The notes: generated from the letters alone by a model not told the origin. Counted from the stretch's first letter, positions 26,833 to 37,470 are shown. The stretch is DNA of 64,000 nt from Rickettsia hoogstraalii (GCF_000825685.1 NZ_CCXM01000001.1:186001-250000); one strand, 5' to 3'. Numbers and translations are program-made.

Positions 26833-27282
26833 CTATATAGAATTTAAAGATAAATATTCAAGGGAGGTATTATCTGCTAAAGCATCGATAAGAATTTTTA
26901 TTTTTTCACTATCTAAAGAAGTAGAATTCAGGTTTAAATGTGATATTTTATTTAACTTTACAATTTTGCTTAGATTTTTTATATCATCGTTACTAAGTTT
27001 GCTGCCATATAAATCAATTTCTTTTACTACAGTATTTTTTTCTAAAGTTTTAATTACAATTGACAAAAAACTACTATCTTCTTCATAAGGTAGCTCTATA
27101 CAAACAATTTCAGGATCATTATTCTTAATTTTCTGCAACAATAAATCATTTCGGCTGAGGTCAGTTTTTTGTCTTTTGGGAGACTCATCTTTTTTAAAAT
27201 CATCTATGCTAGGTAAAACTGTTTGTTCTAAAGGACGTTTTAAATCTTCTCTCTTCTTTAACTCTTGTGCCACTTCTTTCAT
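26833..27282 (-). CDS. LRR protein, N-terminal piece
   Basis: A 149-aa open frame holding the start of the split LRR protein: a Lys/Glu/Arg-rich head with PKRQKTDLSRND, an acidic spacer (IVCIELPYEED) and two or three LRRs before a stop created by a TA insertion. The basic PKRQK cluster could be a nuclear-localisation-like signal, a weak inference. Confidence 0.55.
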   Translation of the reverse strand: MKEVAQELKKREDLKRPLEQTVLPSIDDFKKDESPKRQKTDLSRNDLLLQKIKNNDPEIVCIELPYEEDSSFLSIVIKTLEKNTVVKEIDLYGSKLSNDDIKNLSKIVKLNKISHLNLNSTSLDSEKIKILIDALADNTSLEYLSLNSI

Positions 27283-27859
27283 ATTAAACTCTTGTTTTAA
27301 ATTAATAATATTTTTCTAATTCTGTATTTCTATTTTAGAATTATTAATAAATAACTAAATTTTTTAATATTTTTTAACTTATATTTTACCCTTATGAGAT
27401 TATACTGATAATATCTTCTAATATATTTAAGTAATTAAGTTAGATATGGTTTGAGAATTGTACGAAATTTTTAATTTTGCAGTGAATGGAAAATATGTTC
27501 TGATTAGCAACGTAAATTGATCTTTCATGATAAGACTCCATATTAAGCACTAATAAGCCAAACATAACTATAAATATTATTGCCATTACAATAATCTGAC
27601 AACAAAAATAATAATTTATCCTGACTTTACACTTTACTAGGAAGCTAAGCTAGACGAGTATTTATTTTTAAAATAAATCATAAGATATTTATATAAGTTA
27701 ACACATAAATTAACTATTCTCAAATGTAATCTAAATAAAAAGTAATATAATTTAATAAACTGTAACTTTTTTAGTTGCAGCTGGCTATTCCACTTCCAAT
27801 GATGAAATGCCTTTAATTGGGTAGCGGCACCACTATGTACAGTACCGGACAATTTTTAA
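27283..27859. other. Non-coding AT-rich gap
   Basis: I see no convincing gene in this 577 bp. A 71-codon minus-strand ORF at 27637-27852 has biased, low-information composition and no ribosome-binding site. The right part probably holds the promoter of the LRR gene on the minus strand (about 27290-27420), but I cannot define it. Confidence 0.4.
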
Positions 27860-28262
27860 AAAGCCCTCTATGTCATCTCTGCAAGGCATTGCCCGCGTGG
27901 ATACTGAAGGTCGTCATTGCGAGGAGGTGTTGTTGCGTGGATCAATTTCGCCTCTGTCATCCCGTGGTCTGACCACGGGATCCAGTTAAAAATACTAAAA
28001 TTATTAGTATTTTTTATTGTTTTTATGGACCCCGTGGTCAAGCGAACTAGGTGACACAGTAGGTTTTACCGGTCTACGCAACAATGCCTTGCGAGGAGCA
28101 AAGCGACGTGGCAATCTAGAAAATAATCAAAAAAATTCTGGATATCAGAATTTTTAACTGGATTGCTTCGTCAAAACTTACAGTTTTTCCTCGCAATGAC
28201 AACCTTCAGTATCCACGCAGGCAATGCCTCGTGGGAATGACATAAAATAAAAATTGTCCGGT
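27860..28262. repeat. Composite dispersed repeat cluster inside the island
   Basis: It contains TCATCCCGTGGTCTGACCACGGGATCC, the AAAAATACTA / TAGTATTTTT hairpin (27988-28015), GTGGCAATC with AAAATTCTG / CAGAATTTT (28132-28154) and TCCTCGCAATGAC. The presence of the same repeats inside the island and in core regions shows they spread after, or independently of, island entry. Confidence 0.8.
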
Positions 28263-28385
28263 ACTATGACTACATAGTTACTAATATATTTAAAATTAAA
28301 AAATTATTTTGTTATTGCAATTTTTTAATTTTTACTGTAATTGTAATCAACTAACTATTAACAATAAATTAAGAAACAACTTTTT

Positions 28386-29057
28386 ATGGAAGATATAAGC
28401 TCTTGGAAAGAAAAGTTTGAAGTTTGCGTTTATGCTAAAAAACTACTTGATAAACTTGAATATTTAAACACTAAAGTAAAAAATCCTGTTGATATATAGA
28501 GGAAGTTAAAAAAGGTATCTACTATGCTCGTAAATATCACGGTTCTCAAATGCGTCAATCCGGCGATCCTTATTATTCGCACCCGATTGAGGTGGCAATT
28601 ATGCTTGCGGTATTTGTAGCTGAAGAAGCTCCTAAACTTTATACTTCTAACATGATAAATGCTGCTCTACTTCATGATACTATTGAAGATACAGAACTTA
28701 CCGAAGAAGTCATAACTACAAATTTTGGGCTAGAAGTTGCAAACCACGTAGAGGGTTTAACTAGAATCAAGTGCAGAAGAAAGCCTCAATTTATTAATTC
28801 AGCAAAAAAGATATGATACAGCTCTCATAAAATTATTTGATAGAATCCATAATATACAAACATTAGGAGCTAAATCACCTGAGAAAATAGAAAAGATACT
28901 GAATGAAACTCTTAAGGCTTTTCTAATTATTGCTGCTTATCTTGAGATATATAGCATAGAAAAAGAGCTGATTAGGCTTACTAAAGTGTACTGCTTAAAG
29001 CCTAAAAACGCTATACCTTTTGGGGATAATTCCCAGCTACTATCTCTAATCCTCTAA
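28386..29057 (+). pseudogene. SpoT/RelA-type HD hydrolase, disrupted
   Basis: A short (p)ppGpp hydrolase-type gene broken into three frames. The start MEDISSWKEKFEVCVYAKK is followed by a TA insertion near 28490 (GATATATAGAGG for GATATAGAGG); the next frame gives [15 protein letters not shown], then [12 protein letters not shown] and [12 protein letters not shown], the HD-domain metal ligands; a third shift near 28770-28815 leads to LIKLFDRIHNIQTL. The synthetase domain is absent. Small spoT-like genes are frequent cargo of Rickettsiales integrative elements. Its 3' end overlaps the convergent proP remnant. Confidence 0.85.
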
Positions 29058-30288
29058 AATGATTTATACCAAATATATACCCTAATGAGACTGGAAGCAT
29101 AACAATTAATAATCCCCAATGATTAAATAATTTTATTAAATAAATCATTCCAAAAGAAGTAATTGCGTATATTAAGGCACGAGCTGCTGCATACATAAAA
29201 GTACTATATGTAAATCTTTTAAAAATTGGTAAATGCTTAAAAAATATAGCAGCAGCCGGTTCTACTCCCGGAGCGAATGCTACTAAAATGACTGAATACA
29301 CAGTAAAGTAAAAGGAGTTTTAACGCAAAATATCAATAGGTATGGACATATTAATACAAAAACCAAAAACATTATTGATACAAATTTTAGAATTTTTAAA
29401 GGATGTATTTTATAGCTTAAGTAAAGTAATACAAAAAAACTGGCTAATTCTGATAATGAGACAATAAAATTATGATTAATAATTTGCTCTGGATTATATA
29501 ATTAAACGAATGTTTTAAAATATCGCTACAATGTACGTAAACAAAGTAGAAACATATAGGCCATACACAATTTTATTAAAAATATAGCAAAAGCCGTTTT
29601 CTTATTAACTTTTTCATTCCAAACTACACTAGTTTTTAAAATTTCAGGATCCTTGTTAATCTCAATCATAGCTTTTGTTAGTCTAAGCTTTGCGTTAACA
29701 AACTCAGGTGTTTCTCGAAGTTGTTTTCTTGCTACTGTTCCAACTAAAGCAACTACAGCTCCAATAACAAAAATAATACGCCAATTAATACCTAGAGAGA
29801 GTATTAACGATGCTACCCCTAATGCACAGCTTGTGCCAAAAGTAGAAAAACCAGCTATTAATGAGACGATAGGATATTGTATTGGAGGAGCAGTAATTTC
29901 CGTTAAATATAATTCTGCCCCAACTTTTTCACCCGTCGATGACATACCCTGCACTATACGACATAATGTAAATATTAAGGCTGCTGTAAATCCTATTTCT
30001 GCATATGTTGGAACAACCGCTATAAGTAAACACGAAAGTGCCATTAAGAAAGTTGTAATTATTATTGTAGTTTTTCTTCCTATATTATCTACCTATCCAA
30101 CCGAATATTAAAGCTCCTACCGGTCTAAAAACAAAAGTAGCACAGAAAGAAAAAAGCAGCAAGAAGAGAATGAGTATACGGGTCTGATTTAGGGAAGAAA
30201 AGCTCGTTAAGAAGTACTGCCATATGCACATACAGCATAAGATCAAAATATTTGTTAAATTTCTTTGCTCTTTCTCATAGCCACGCAT
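29011..30288 (-). pseudogene. MFS transporter, ProP-like (proline/betaine), disrupted
   Basis: Three minus-strand open pieces (30085-30288, 29526-30044, 29011-29301) together cover a major-facilitator protein. The N-terminal piece has FVFRPVGALIFGWIGR, the ProP-type loop-2 motif; the middle piece has LIFTLCRIVQGMSSTGE and KQLRETPEF, diagnostic of the metabolite:H+ symporter subfamily; the last piece is hydrophobic C-terminal helices. It starts out of frame at 30085 and lacks about 75 codons between 29302 and 29525. ProP paralogues are recurrent RAGE-island cargo. Non-functional as read. Confidence 0.85.
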
Positions 30289-30409
30289 AAATTCTTTACA
30301 AAAAATTAAATTGTAAAGAAAATTATACTGTTTTATATAAAAGTCAATAGGAATTTTCGCTTTATACGATAAATAAAGAAATGAAGTGCAACTTAACCTA
30401 CTTCATATA

Positions 30410-31165
30410 CTAATGCGTTGATCTTATGTGAATATGACATAACCTCACCGATAGTGGAAAACTAAGACCTACTAAAAACCAAGTTAAATAAAATTTATAG
30501 CCCAAATATTGTTTGAATAAATAATTAATATATTCAATCAAAGCTACTGAAGCGACAATTATAGTTAAATTAATAAAACGATTTAATTTTGATTGAGGAA
30601 GATCAAAATATTTATAAAACAGCCCCCAAGAAATAGTAAAACCGAGTAATCCCCAAAATACCGTCCATATCCAAGCAAGACAATTCACCTCAATAATTTT
30701 AAGATAAGCTACCATAGGCACGGTTAATAGCCATAAAAATGCTCCAAACATATAAGGATATTTTTGAATAATCTCTTCTTTGGTTAAACTATATATAACA
30801 GCAATAACCATTATTCCGATTGTTATAGATGCAATAATATCAACCGGGTAATGATAGCCCTTATAAATCAGCGAAAATCCCATGCCGGTTAAAATCACCA
30901 CTATTATTATTCTTAATAAGGAATATCTCTAATATTCGCAAAAAACCAACCGTAAAATACTACGCCACTGCTCATATGACCGCTAGGGAAAGCAAAACCT
31001 TTAATATTTAGAGCAGGATTTAAAGGTATTTCAAATGTATATTTTAATAATATATTTAAAATTGTAGTGAAAAGTAATACACAAATAGCTTGTGCAAATA
31101 GTTGCCTCCTAAATATAGTAAATCCGAGGAGTATTATAATAATCTCATAACAATATTCTTATCCA
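30410..31165 (-). pseudogene. PAP2-family membrane phosphatase, frameshifted
   Basis: The longest piece (30410-30901, 163 aa) has several membrane segments and the motif-3 region YKGYHYPVDIIAS. The preceding frame, open from about 31155 without a proper start, encodes GFTIFRRQLFAQAIC and then FPSGHMSSGVVFYGW, the PSGH motif of PAP2 phosphatases. A one-base shift near 30915 separates them. Intact PAP2 proteins dephosphorylate lipid phosphates such as undecaprenyl pyrophosphate or lipid A. The lost start and frameshift make it a pseudogene. Confidence 0.75.
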
Positions 31166-31274
31166 AATAACAAGAAAAATTTTGTTAAATATTGAAAAAA
31201 AATATCCTTATTCATTGCTTTACTTAATTTTATTTATATATAATCGAAGTTATCATAAATAATAAGCTATAGAT

Positions 31275-34200
31275 ATGAAAAATATTTTCTGCAAATTTGT
31301 ATTTGCTATTTTCTTATGTTTAATAAATTTACAACTAATTGCTGCAAGCTTTAACGAAAAAATACCTTTATATTTTAAATTAACTAACGAAAATCTGTTA
31401 GCAGGGCAAAATTCGTTAAATATTGACCTTTGCGACTCTAGAATTAAAGAATGGTGTACAAAACCGCAAAGAGAGCTAGGGCTTAACGGAAAAAGAATGA
31501 ATGATTACATATCTATTTCGCCTGATATTAAAGGAGAATGGCGATTTGGCTGGTGGTATAACATAAATTTTACTCCAGAAAGCAATTTTGCAGCTCATCA
31601 AACTTATAAGATTACTATCGAAGATTATATATTTCCTCATTTTATCAGTCTAAAAAGTAATAATATAAGTTTTACAACTTTACCTCTACTTCCTGTTATT
31701 AAAGAAATGAATTATCTACAGGATAATATCGATATTTCCAAAAAATTCGTTCAAACTAAAATAGCCTTTAACTACCCTATAGAGCCTAAAACTTTAGAGG
31801 AAAAAATAGAATTTATAAAATCTTCAACCAAGAAAAAATTACCGTTTTCTATCAAATTCAACACGGATAATACGGAAGCTACGATTATTACTAATATACC
31901 ACCGCTTACAGATAAAGAAGATACTGTTTCTGTAATTATAAAAGACGGTGTTAAACCTCTATATGGCGGAGAAATTTTCACATATAAAAATGTAGAAGAT
32001 CAAAATAATAAGACGCCGAATAATATAAGATATTCTTATAAAGAAAATGTATTAATTCCAAGTCTATCCTCATATTTAAAAATCACTAATAGTACTGCTA
32101 CAATTGTTAAAGATGATAAGCTAAAACCGGAACAGATAATTATAATTACTACAAATACACCGGTTTCGGGTGAGGAGATAAAAAAACATTTAGAGTTATT
32201 TTTATTACCGCAAGATAAGCCGGCTTTCTTAGGAGTTGCAGGCAAAAAAAACTATAAATGGCAAAGTCCGAAAGAAATAACGGATGATATTCTAAAATCG
32301 AGTGAAAAAATAAATTTTGAACTTTTACCTTCCGTCCCAAGCATTACTACTATGCATAGCCTTAAAGTAGATACCCTTACCTCAAGAACTTTGCTTATTA
32401 AAGTCAATAAAGGTGTTAAAACATCAGATAATTTAACACTTGGCTCAGATTACTCTCAAATAGTACAAATACCCGATAATCCTAAAGAAGTTAAGCTAAT
32501 GTCTGACGGTTCTATTCTTTCATTAGCTGGCGAAAGAAAGCTTCCCGTATATTCACTTGGCATAGATAAATTATATGTAGAAATCGATAAGATTAATCAG
32601 CAAGAAATTAATCACTTAATCAGCCAAACAAATAGATATAATATTTTCCAAAACCCAACTTTCATAAATGAATATAATTTTAATGAGTATAATATTTCTG
32701 AAGTATTTCAAGAGGAAGTAATAGTTAATTCCCCAAATTTAAATTTACCTAATTATACTGATTTAGATTTCAGCAAATATTTTAATTTAGAAGAAGCAAG
32801 TAGCTATTCTAAGGGATTATTTCTAGCAAAAGTTTATGCTAAAGACAACAATAATAACATTATATCTCAAGATAAAAGATTAATTTTAGTTACCGATCTT
32901 GGTTTTATAGTAAAAACCGATAAAAGCGGAACACATCATATCTTTGTTTCTTATATCAGTAACGGTAAACCGGCCGGTGGCGTTAAAGCAGATATTATAG
33001 GACTTAACGGTGAGGTGTTAGTAAGCGGCAAAACCGATAGTAAAGGACATGCCGTTTTATCAAATATAAATGATTTTACAAAAGAAAAAACTCCAGTGGC
33101 TTATATATTAACTACTAAGGATGATTTTTCGTTTATGCCGTATAGTAGAATTGATAGGCAAGTTAATTATTCTCGGTTTGATGTAGCAGGAGCCGTTAGT
33201 TCCGATCAAGGGTTAAAAGCTTATTTATTTTCCGATCGTGGCATCTATAGACCAAGCGAGCAAGGCCATATAGGTATTATGCTCAAACAAACCAATTGGC
33301 AAGGAAAATTTGACGGCTTACCTTTAGAAATACAAGTAACTAACCCTAGAGGAAAAGTAATAGATAAAAGTAAAATAGCTCTAGATACAGAAGGATTCGG
33401 CGAATATTTATTCTCAACGCTTGATGATTCCTTAACCGGCTTATATAATATAAGCTTATATTTAGTAGGAGATAAAGGCACAAATAACTATCTTAATAGC
33501 GTATCTGTCAGGGTTGGTGATTTTCAGCCTGACCGCATGAAAATAAACATAAACTTCAATAACTCACAAGATGAGCTATGGACGAATCCAAAAGATCTTA
33601 AAGCAAATGTTAATCTTATAAATCTTTACGGCACTCCTGCAGCAAATAGAAAAGTCAGCGGCTTTATTGATATTAGACCTACCGAGTTTTTCGTACCTAG
33701 CTTTAAAGAATATAAATTTTATAGTAACAAAGGAAATAAAGAGTTTTTTAACGAACGTTTAGGAGATATTACTACAGACTCTACAGGTACGGCAAATTTT
33801 GACCTTAACCTTGAAAAATATTATAACGCTACTTTTAATCTAACATTTTCGGCGGAAGGATTTGAGCCTGACTCAGGAAGAAGCGTAAACGCAAGCAAAT
33901 CGCTTATAGTTTCACCTCTGCCTTATATTATAGGATTTAGAAGCGATAGCGATCTAAAATATATTAAGAAAAAAACTACTTCAGCAATAGAATTCATAGC
34001 CATATCAAATAAAGCAGAAAAAGTAACTGCACCTAATTTAACTCTTAACTTAAAAAAGATTAATTATGTAAATAACTTAGTAGCAGATAGTAACGGTAAT
34101 TATTCTTACAGTTCAGTACCTATTGAGACTAATATATCTTCTGACAAAGTTAATATCACAGCAAATGAAAGTTATATTTATAAAGTGCCTACTAAAGAAG

Positions 34201-36956
34201 CAGGCGATTACGTTATTTACTTAACTGATAAAGAAGATACAATCTTTGCTCAAGCTGAATTTTCGGTAATAGGTGAAGGAAATGTTACAGCTAATTTAAC
34301 AGACAAAGCAAATTTAAAAGTTAAACTTGATAAAGATGATTATAAAGCCGGCGATAACATTCTTTTAAATGTTATAACTCCTTATACAGGTTATGGATTA
34401 ATTACTATCGAAACAGATAAAGTACATAATTTTGAATGGTTTAAAGCTGACGAAAATAATAGTATTCAAGAAATAAAAATCCCTGACGGTTTTGAGGGTA
34501 AAGGATATGTAAATGTACAATTCATAAGAGACATAGAAGCTACGGAAATCTTTATGTCACCGTTTAGCTATGCAGTAGTACCGTTTACTGCGGGCATTTA
34601 TAAACATAAACAAGATATTGAATTAACGCTTCCTGCAAAAATTAAATCAGGCGAAAAATTAACAATTAATTATCGCACTGCAACCCCAGGTAAAATCATA
34701 ATATTTGCCGTTGATGAAGGGATATTATCATTTGCTGGTTATCAGACTCCCGACCCGCTTAATTACTTTATTAACGATAAAGCCTTGGAAGTCCGAACAT
34801 CACAAATCATGGATTTAATATTACCTGAGCGTCCTTTATTAATGAAAGCTTATATGGCGGCTCCTGCCGGAGACGGTTTTATAAATGTCGCTCGAAACCT
34901 TAATCCATTTAAAAGAAAAAGCCAACCTCCGGTAGCATTTTGGTCAGGAATTTTAGAAGCAGATCTTGATGAGAGAGAAGTCACATTTGACATACCGAGC
35001 TATTTTAACGGCACTTTAAGAGTTATAGGGATAGCCTCAAGCCTTGACTCTATAGGAACTTCCAAAGCTGATTTATTAGTCCAATCCGATCTTATTATCA
35101 ATCCAAATTTACCTTTATTTGTAGCTCCGAATGATGAATTTACAGTACCGGTAACAATATTTAATAACCTAAAAGATTCAGGAAATGCTCAGGTTTTTCT
35201 AAATATTGAAACAAGTGAAGGACTTAAAATATTAGATTATCCTAAAGAGATACCGATAGACGAAAATAAGGAAGCTACTATTAATGTTAAATTAAAAGCG
35301 ACTGATAAACTCGGTTCAGCAGATTTAAAGGTTGTGGCTTCTATAAATCACCTAAAGCCGGGTATAATATCTATGGCAGTAGTGCATAGCTCCGAATTAA
35401 CTAGTACTACGAGCGTTCGCCCTGCTAGTCCGAGCGTTACAACAGTTGATACAGGCTTTATTACAGACAACAAAGCTAATTTAAAAATCTTGCGGGATTT
35501 ATATCCTGAATTTGCTAAGCTGCAAATTTCCGCTTCTAAATCACCGCTAGCTATTATTTCCGGCTTTAAAGATCTCCTAGATAATTATCCTTATGGTTGC
35601 ACTGAGCAATTAATAAGCCAAAATTTTGCTAATGTTTTATTATATGATGAACAAGAGCTAGTTCAGATTCTTAAAACTGATCGTAAAAAAATGGATGAAT
35701 CATTATCGAAAATATTCCAAACTTTATCGGAACGTCAAAATTATGACGGTGGATTTAGATATTGGAACAATTTTAATGACGATTCCGATCCATTTATTTC
35801 CGTTTATGCTATGCATTTCTTAAGCGAGGGAGCAACTAGATATTTAGCCGTTCCAAGTGATATTTTTAATCAAGGTATTTACTACTTAGAGAATATGGCG
35901 AATAGATCAATCAGCTCTTTAAATGAAGCAAGAGAAAAAGCATATGCGGTTTATATCCTGACAAAAAATAGCGTTATTACTACAAGCTATATTGCAAATA
36001 TTTTAAAATATTTAGACGAGTACCATAAAAATACATGGCAGGATGATTTAACTAGCGTTTATTTAGCCTCTAGCTATAAAATGCTGCAAATGAATGAAGA
36101 AGCGGATAAATTATTAGATAGATTTACTCTAAATAAACCTATATCAAAAACAGACTATCAGTATTATAATCCTCTAATAAAATATAGTCAGTATTTATAC
36201 TTAATTTCTATGCATTTTCCGGAAAAGTTGAAAAACTTTGACCCAAAAATTGTACAGGATATCGCTCTTTTTGCTAAGGGTAACTATAATAGTCTATCAG
36301 CAAGCTACGCCATTATGGCAAGCCTTGCATATGCTGATAAGATAAATAATGTAGATGAGGCTACTATTAAAGTAACCTCTAACGATAAAGAAGTTACTTT
36401 AAAAGGCGATAAAGTGATGATTGCTGAGCTGTCGGTAGAAAATAAGGATATCGACTTAACATCCTCAAGTAACGGCTTCTTCTATCAGCTTCTAACTTCA
36501 GGCTATGATAAGCAATTAACAGAAAATAAAGAGATAGTTAAAGGCATAGAAATAACCAAAAAATATCTCGATGAAAATAATAAAGAGATTAGCAAAGTAA
36601 AATTAGGTGATAATATTACGGTGGAAATCACCATGCGTTCAGGTAGTAATAAAACCTTGAGCAATATGGTGATACTTGATTTATTACCTGCAGGCTTCGA
36701 GCTTTTACCGGATAACAACAACGTAAATATATTAGAACGCACGCAAGAAGTAATGATATGGAAACCGATATATATAAATAATCGTGATGATAGAGTTATG
36801 ATTTTCGGTACTATTTCTGATCAAAAAATGACGTATCAGTATAAAATCAAAGCGGTTAATAAAGGCATATTCGCAACTCCCGCTATTTACAGCGAAGCTA
36901 TGTATGACCCTCATACCTATTATCGCGGCACTATAGGAAGCATCATTGTGGAGTAG
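31275..36956 (+). CDS. Bacterial alpha-2-macroglobulin family protein
   Basis: An exported protease trap of 1,893 aa. It has a Sec signal peptide (KFVFAIFLCLINLQLIAAS) without a lipobox cysteine, so it is probably periplasmic rather than a lipoprotein as in E. coli YfhM. MG-type beta domains fill the first two thirds (for example DRGIYRPSEQGHIGIMLKQ, the MG2-type motif). The bait/ANA-like region is central. The thioester motif is intact (YPYGCTEQLIS, Cys1442-Gln1445), followed by the alpha-helical thioester domain and C-terminal domain. Type I bacterial A2Ms usually pair with pbpC; no pbpC is adjacent here. It would trap host or rival proteases by covalent linkage. Confidence 0.93.
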   Translation: MKNIFCKFVFAIFLCLINLQLIAASFNEKIPLYFKLTNENLLAGQNSLNIDLCDSRIKEWCTKPQRELGLNGKRMNDYISISPDIKGEWRFGWWYNINFTPESNFAAHQTYKITIEDYIFPHFISLKSNNISFTTLPLLPVIKEMNYLQDNIDISKKFVQTKIAFNYPIEPKTLEEKIEFIKSSTKKKLPFSIKFNTDNTEATIITNIPPLTDKEDTVSVIIKDGVKPLYGGEIFTYKNVEDQNNKTPNNIRYSYKENVLIPSLSSYLKITNSTATIVKDDKLKPEQIIIITTNTPVSGEEIKKHLELFLLPQDKPAFLGVAGKKNYKWQSPKEITDDILKSSEKINFELLPSVPSITTMHSLKVDTLTSRTLLIKVNKGVKTSDNLTLGSDYSQIVQIPDNPKEVKLMSDGSILSLAGERKLPVYSLGIDKLYVEIDKINQQEINHLISQTNRYNIFQNPTFINEYNFNEYNISEVFQEEVIVNSPNLNLPNYTDLDFSKYFNLEEASSYSKGLFLAKVYAKDNNNNIISQDKRLILVTDLGFIVKTDKSGTHHIFVSYISNGKPAGGVKADIIGLNGEVLVSGKTDSKGHAVLSNINDFTKEKTPVAYILTTKDDFSFMPYSRIDRQVNYSRFDVAGAVSSDQGLKAYLFSDRGIYRPSEQGHIGIMLKQTNWQGKFDGLPLEIQVTNPRGKVIDKSKIALDTEGFGEYLFSTLDDSLTGLYNISLYLVGDKGTNNYLNSVSVRVGDFQPDRMKININFNNSQDELWTNPKDLKANVNLINLYGTPAANRKVSGFIDIRPTEFFVPSFKEYKFYSNKGNKEFFNERLGDITTDSTGTANFDLNLEKYYNATFNLTFSAEGFEPDSGRSVNASKSLIVSPLPYIIGFRSDSDLKYIKKKTTSAIEFIAISNKAEKVTAPNLTLNLKKINYVNNLVADSNGNYSYSSVPIETNISSDKVNITANESYIYKVPTKEAGDYVIYLTDKEDTIFAQAEFSVIGEGNVTANLTDKANLKVKLDKDDYKAGDNILLNVITPYTGYGLITIETDKVHNFEWFKADENNSIQEIKIPDGFEGKGYVNVQFIRDIEATEIFMSPFSYAVVPFTAGIYKHKQDIELTLPAKIKSGEKLTINYRTATPGKIIIFAVDEGILSFAGYQTPDPLNYFINDKALEVRTSQIMDLILPERPLLMKAYMAAPAGDGFINVARNLNPFKRKSQPPVAFWSGILEADLDEREVTFDIPSYFNGTLRVIGIASSLDSIGTSKADLLVQSDLIINPNLPLFVAPNDEFTVPVTIFNNLKDSGNAQVFLNIETSEGLKILDYPKEIPIDENKEATINVKLKATDKLGSADLKVVASINHLKPGIISMAVVHSSELTSTTSVRPASPSVTTVDTGFITDNKANLKILRDLYPEFAKLQISASKSPLAIISGFKDLLDNYPYGCTEQLISQNFANVLLYDEQELVQILKTDRKKMDESLSKIFQTLSERQNYDGGFRYWNNFNDDSDPFISVYAMHFLSEGATRYLAVPSDIFNQGIYYLENMANRSISSLNEAREKAYAVYILTKNSVITTSYIANILKYLDEYHKNTWQDDLTSVYLASSYKMLQMNEEADKLLDRFTLNKPISKTDYQYYNPLIKYSQYLYLISMHFPEKLKNFDPKIVQDIALFAKGNYNSLSASYAIMASLAYADKINNVDEATIKVTSNDKEVTLKGDKVMIAELSVENKDIDLTSSSNGFFYQLLTSGYDKQLTENKEIVKGIEITKKYLDENNKEISKVKLGDNITVEITMRSGSNKTLSNMVILDLLPAGFELLPDNNNVNILERTQEVMIWKPIYINNRDDRVMIFGTISDQKMTYQYKIKAVNKGIFATPAIYSEAMYDPHTYYRGTIGSIIVE

Positions 36957-37050
36957 TGTTCCGCATGGTTTGTTTTATGTTATTCCCGTGAAGCATTGTT
37001 GCGTAGACCGGTAAATGCTCTCTATGTCATTCCTAGCTAAAAGCACAAGA
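36957..37050. repeat. Dispersed repeat remnants
   Basis: Degenerate TGTTATTCCCGTG and TGTCATTCCTAGCTAAAAGC modules directly after the A2M stop. Confidence 0.6.
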
Positions 37051-37170
37051 ATCTTATTATACAGCTTTAGACCTTAGTGAAGATTCTAAGTTTAAACTCG
37101 GTATATATTACAAAGTGACGAATTTATCGGAGCAGAACCATAATGAATTTGCTCTCAACTATATATAGTA
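37036..37170 (+). other. Short open fragment of a degraded gene
   Basis: A frame without a start encodes ESYYTALDLSEDSKFKLGIY and then VTNLSEQNHNEFALNY. The composition looks like a real protein piece, possibly TPR-like, but I cannot place it. The rest of the 36957-37228 gap shows nothing clear. Confidence 0.3.
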
Positions 37171-37228
37171 TTATTTATCAGCTATATAAAATGCATTATT
37201 CTTATGAGTTAGGTTACTTTTAGCAATC

Positions 37229-37468
37229 TCAAGCAGAATCTAAATTCGCCTTTAAAAATTCCGGAGCAAAATCTGCCCCGTTAGACCAACTAATAGTTTG
37301 CAATTCTTCATCTATCGTCACTTTATTAAATAAATTTTTATCTTGAAGCGGTTCAAAAATTGAGCCTTTAAGATGTGGATATAGGTTTATAATACCTTTT
37401 GTTCCATCATCAAAAACTAATTCTAAATAATAATCATCTATATAACTTACAGATATTACATGCAACAT
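37229..37468 (-). CDS. DUF2442 domain protein
   Basis: A 79-aa protein with the DUF2442 layout: VISVSYIDDYYLELVFDDGTKGIINL and the C-terminal ISWSNGADFAPEFL motif (typically WPNGxDxxPExL). It starts 2 bp after the stop of the DUF4160 gene on the same strand. DUF4160-DUF2442 pairs are common in bacteria and are suspected toxin-antitoxin-like modules; the biochemical role is unproven. Confidence 0.85.
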   Translation of the reverse strand: MLHVISVSYIDDYYLELVFDDGTKGIINLYPHLKGSIFEPLQDKNLFNKVTIDEELQTISWSNGADFAPEFLKANLDSA

Positions 37469-37470
37469 CT

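Larger units (their letters stand above)
25975..27282 (-). pseudogene. Leucine-rich-repeat protein, split by two small indels
   Basis: Joining frames gives an RI-type LRR protein of about 435 aa. The N-terminal part (26833-27282) has a basic segment (PKRQK) and the first LRRs (LYGSKLSNDDIKNLSKIV). An inserted TA near 26835 introduces a stop; the other frame continues DAIKNHPNLSSLALGS; a duplicated TAGT near 26785-26790 then shifts to the long C-terminal frame (25975-26745). The repeats follow the 28-residue LxLxxNxL pattern. It sits 31 bp upstream of the deaminase/Ulp1 gene, same strand, so they were probably one operon. Confidence 0.8.

Noticed and set aside
27637..27852. 71-codon minus-strand ORF
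   Set aside because: No ribosome-binding site, biased composition (Leu/Tyr/Lys), no recognisable homology; treated as chance in AT-rich DNA.
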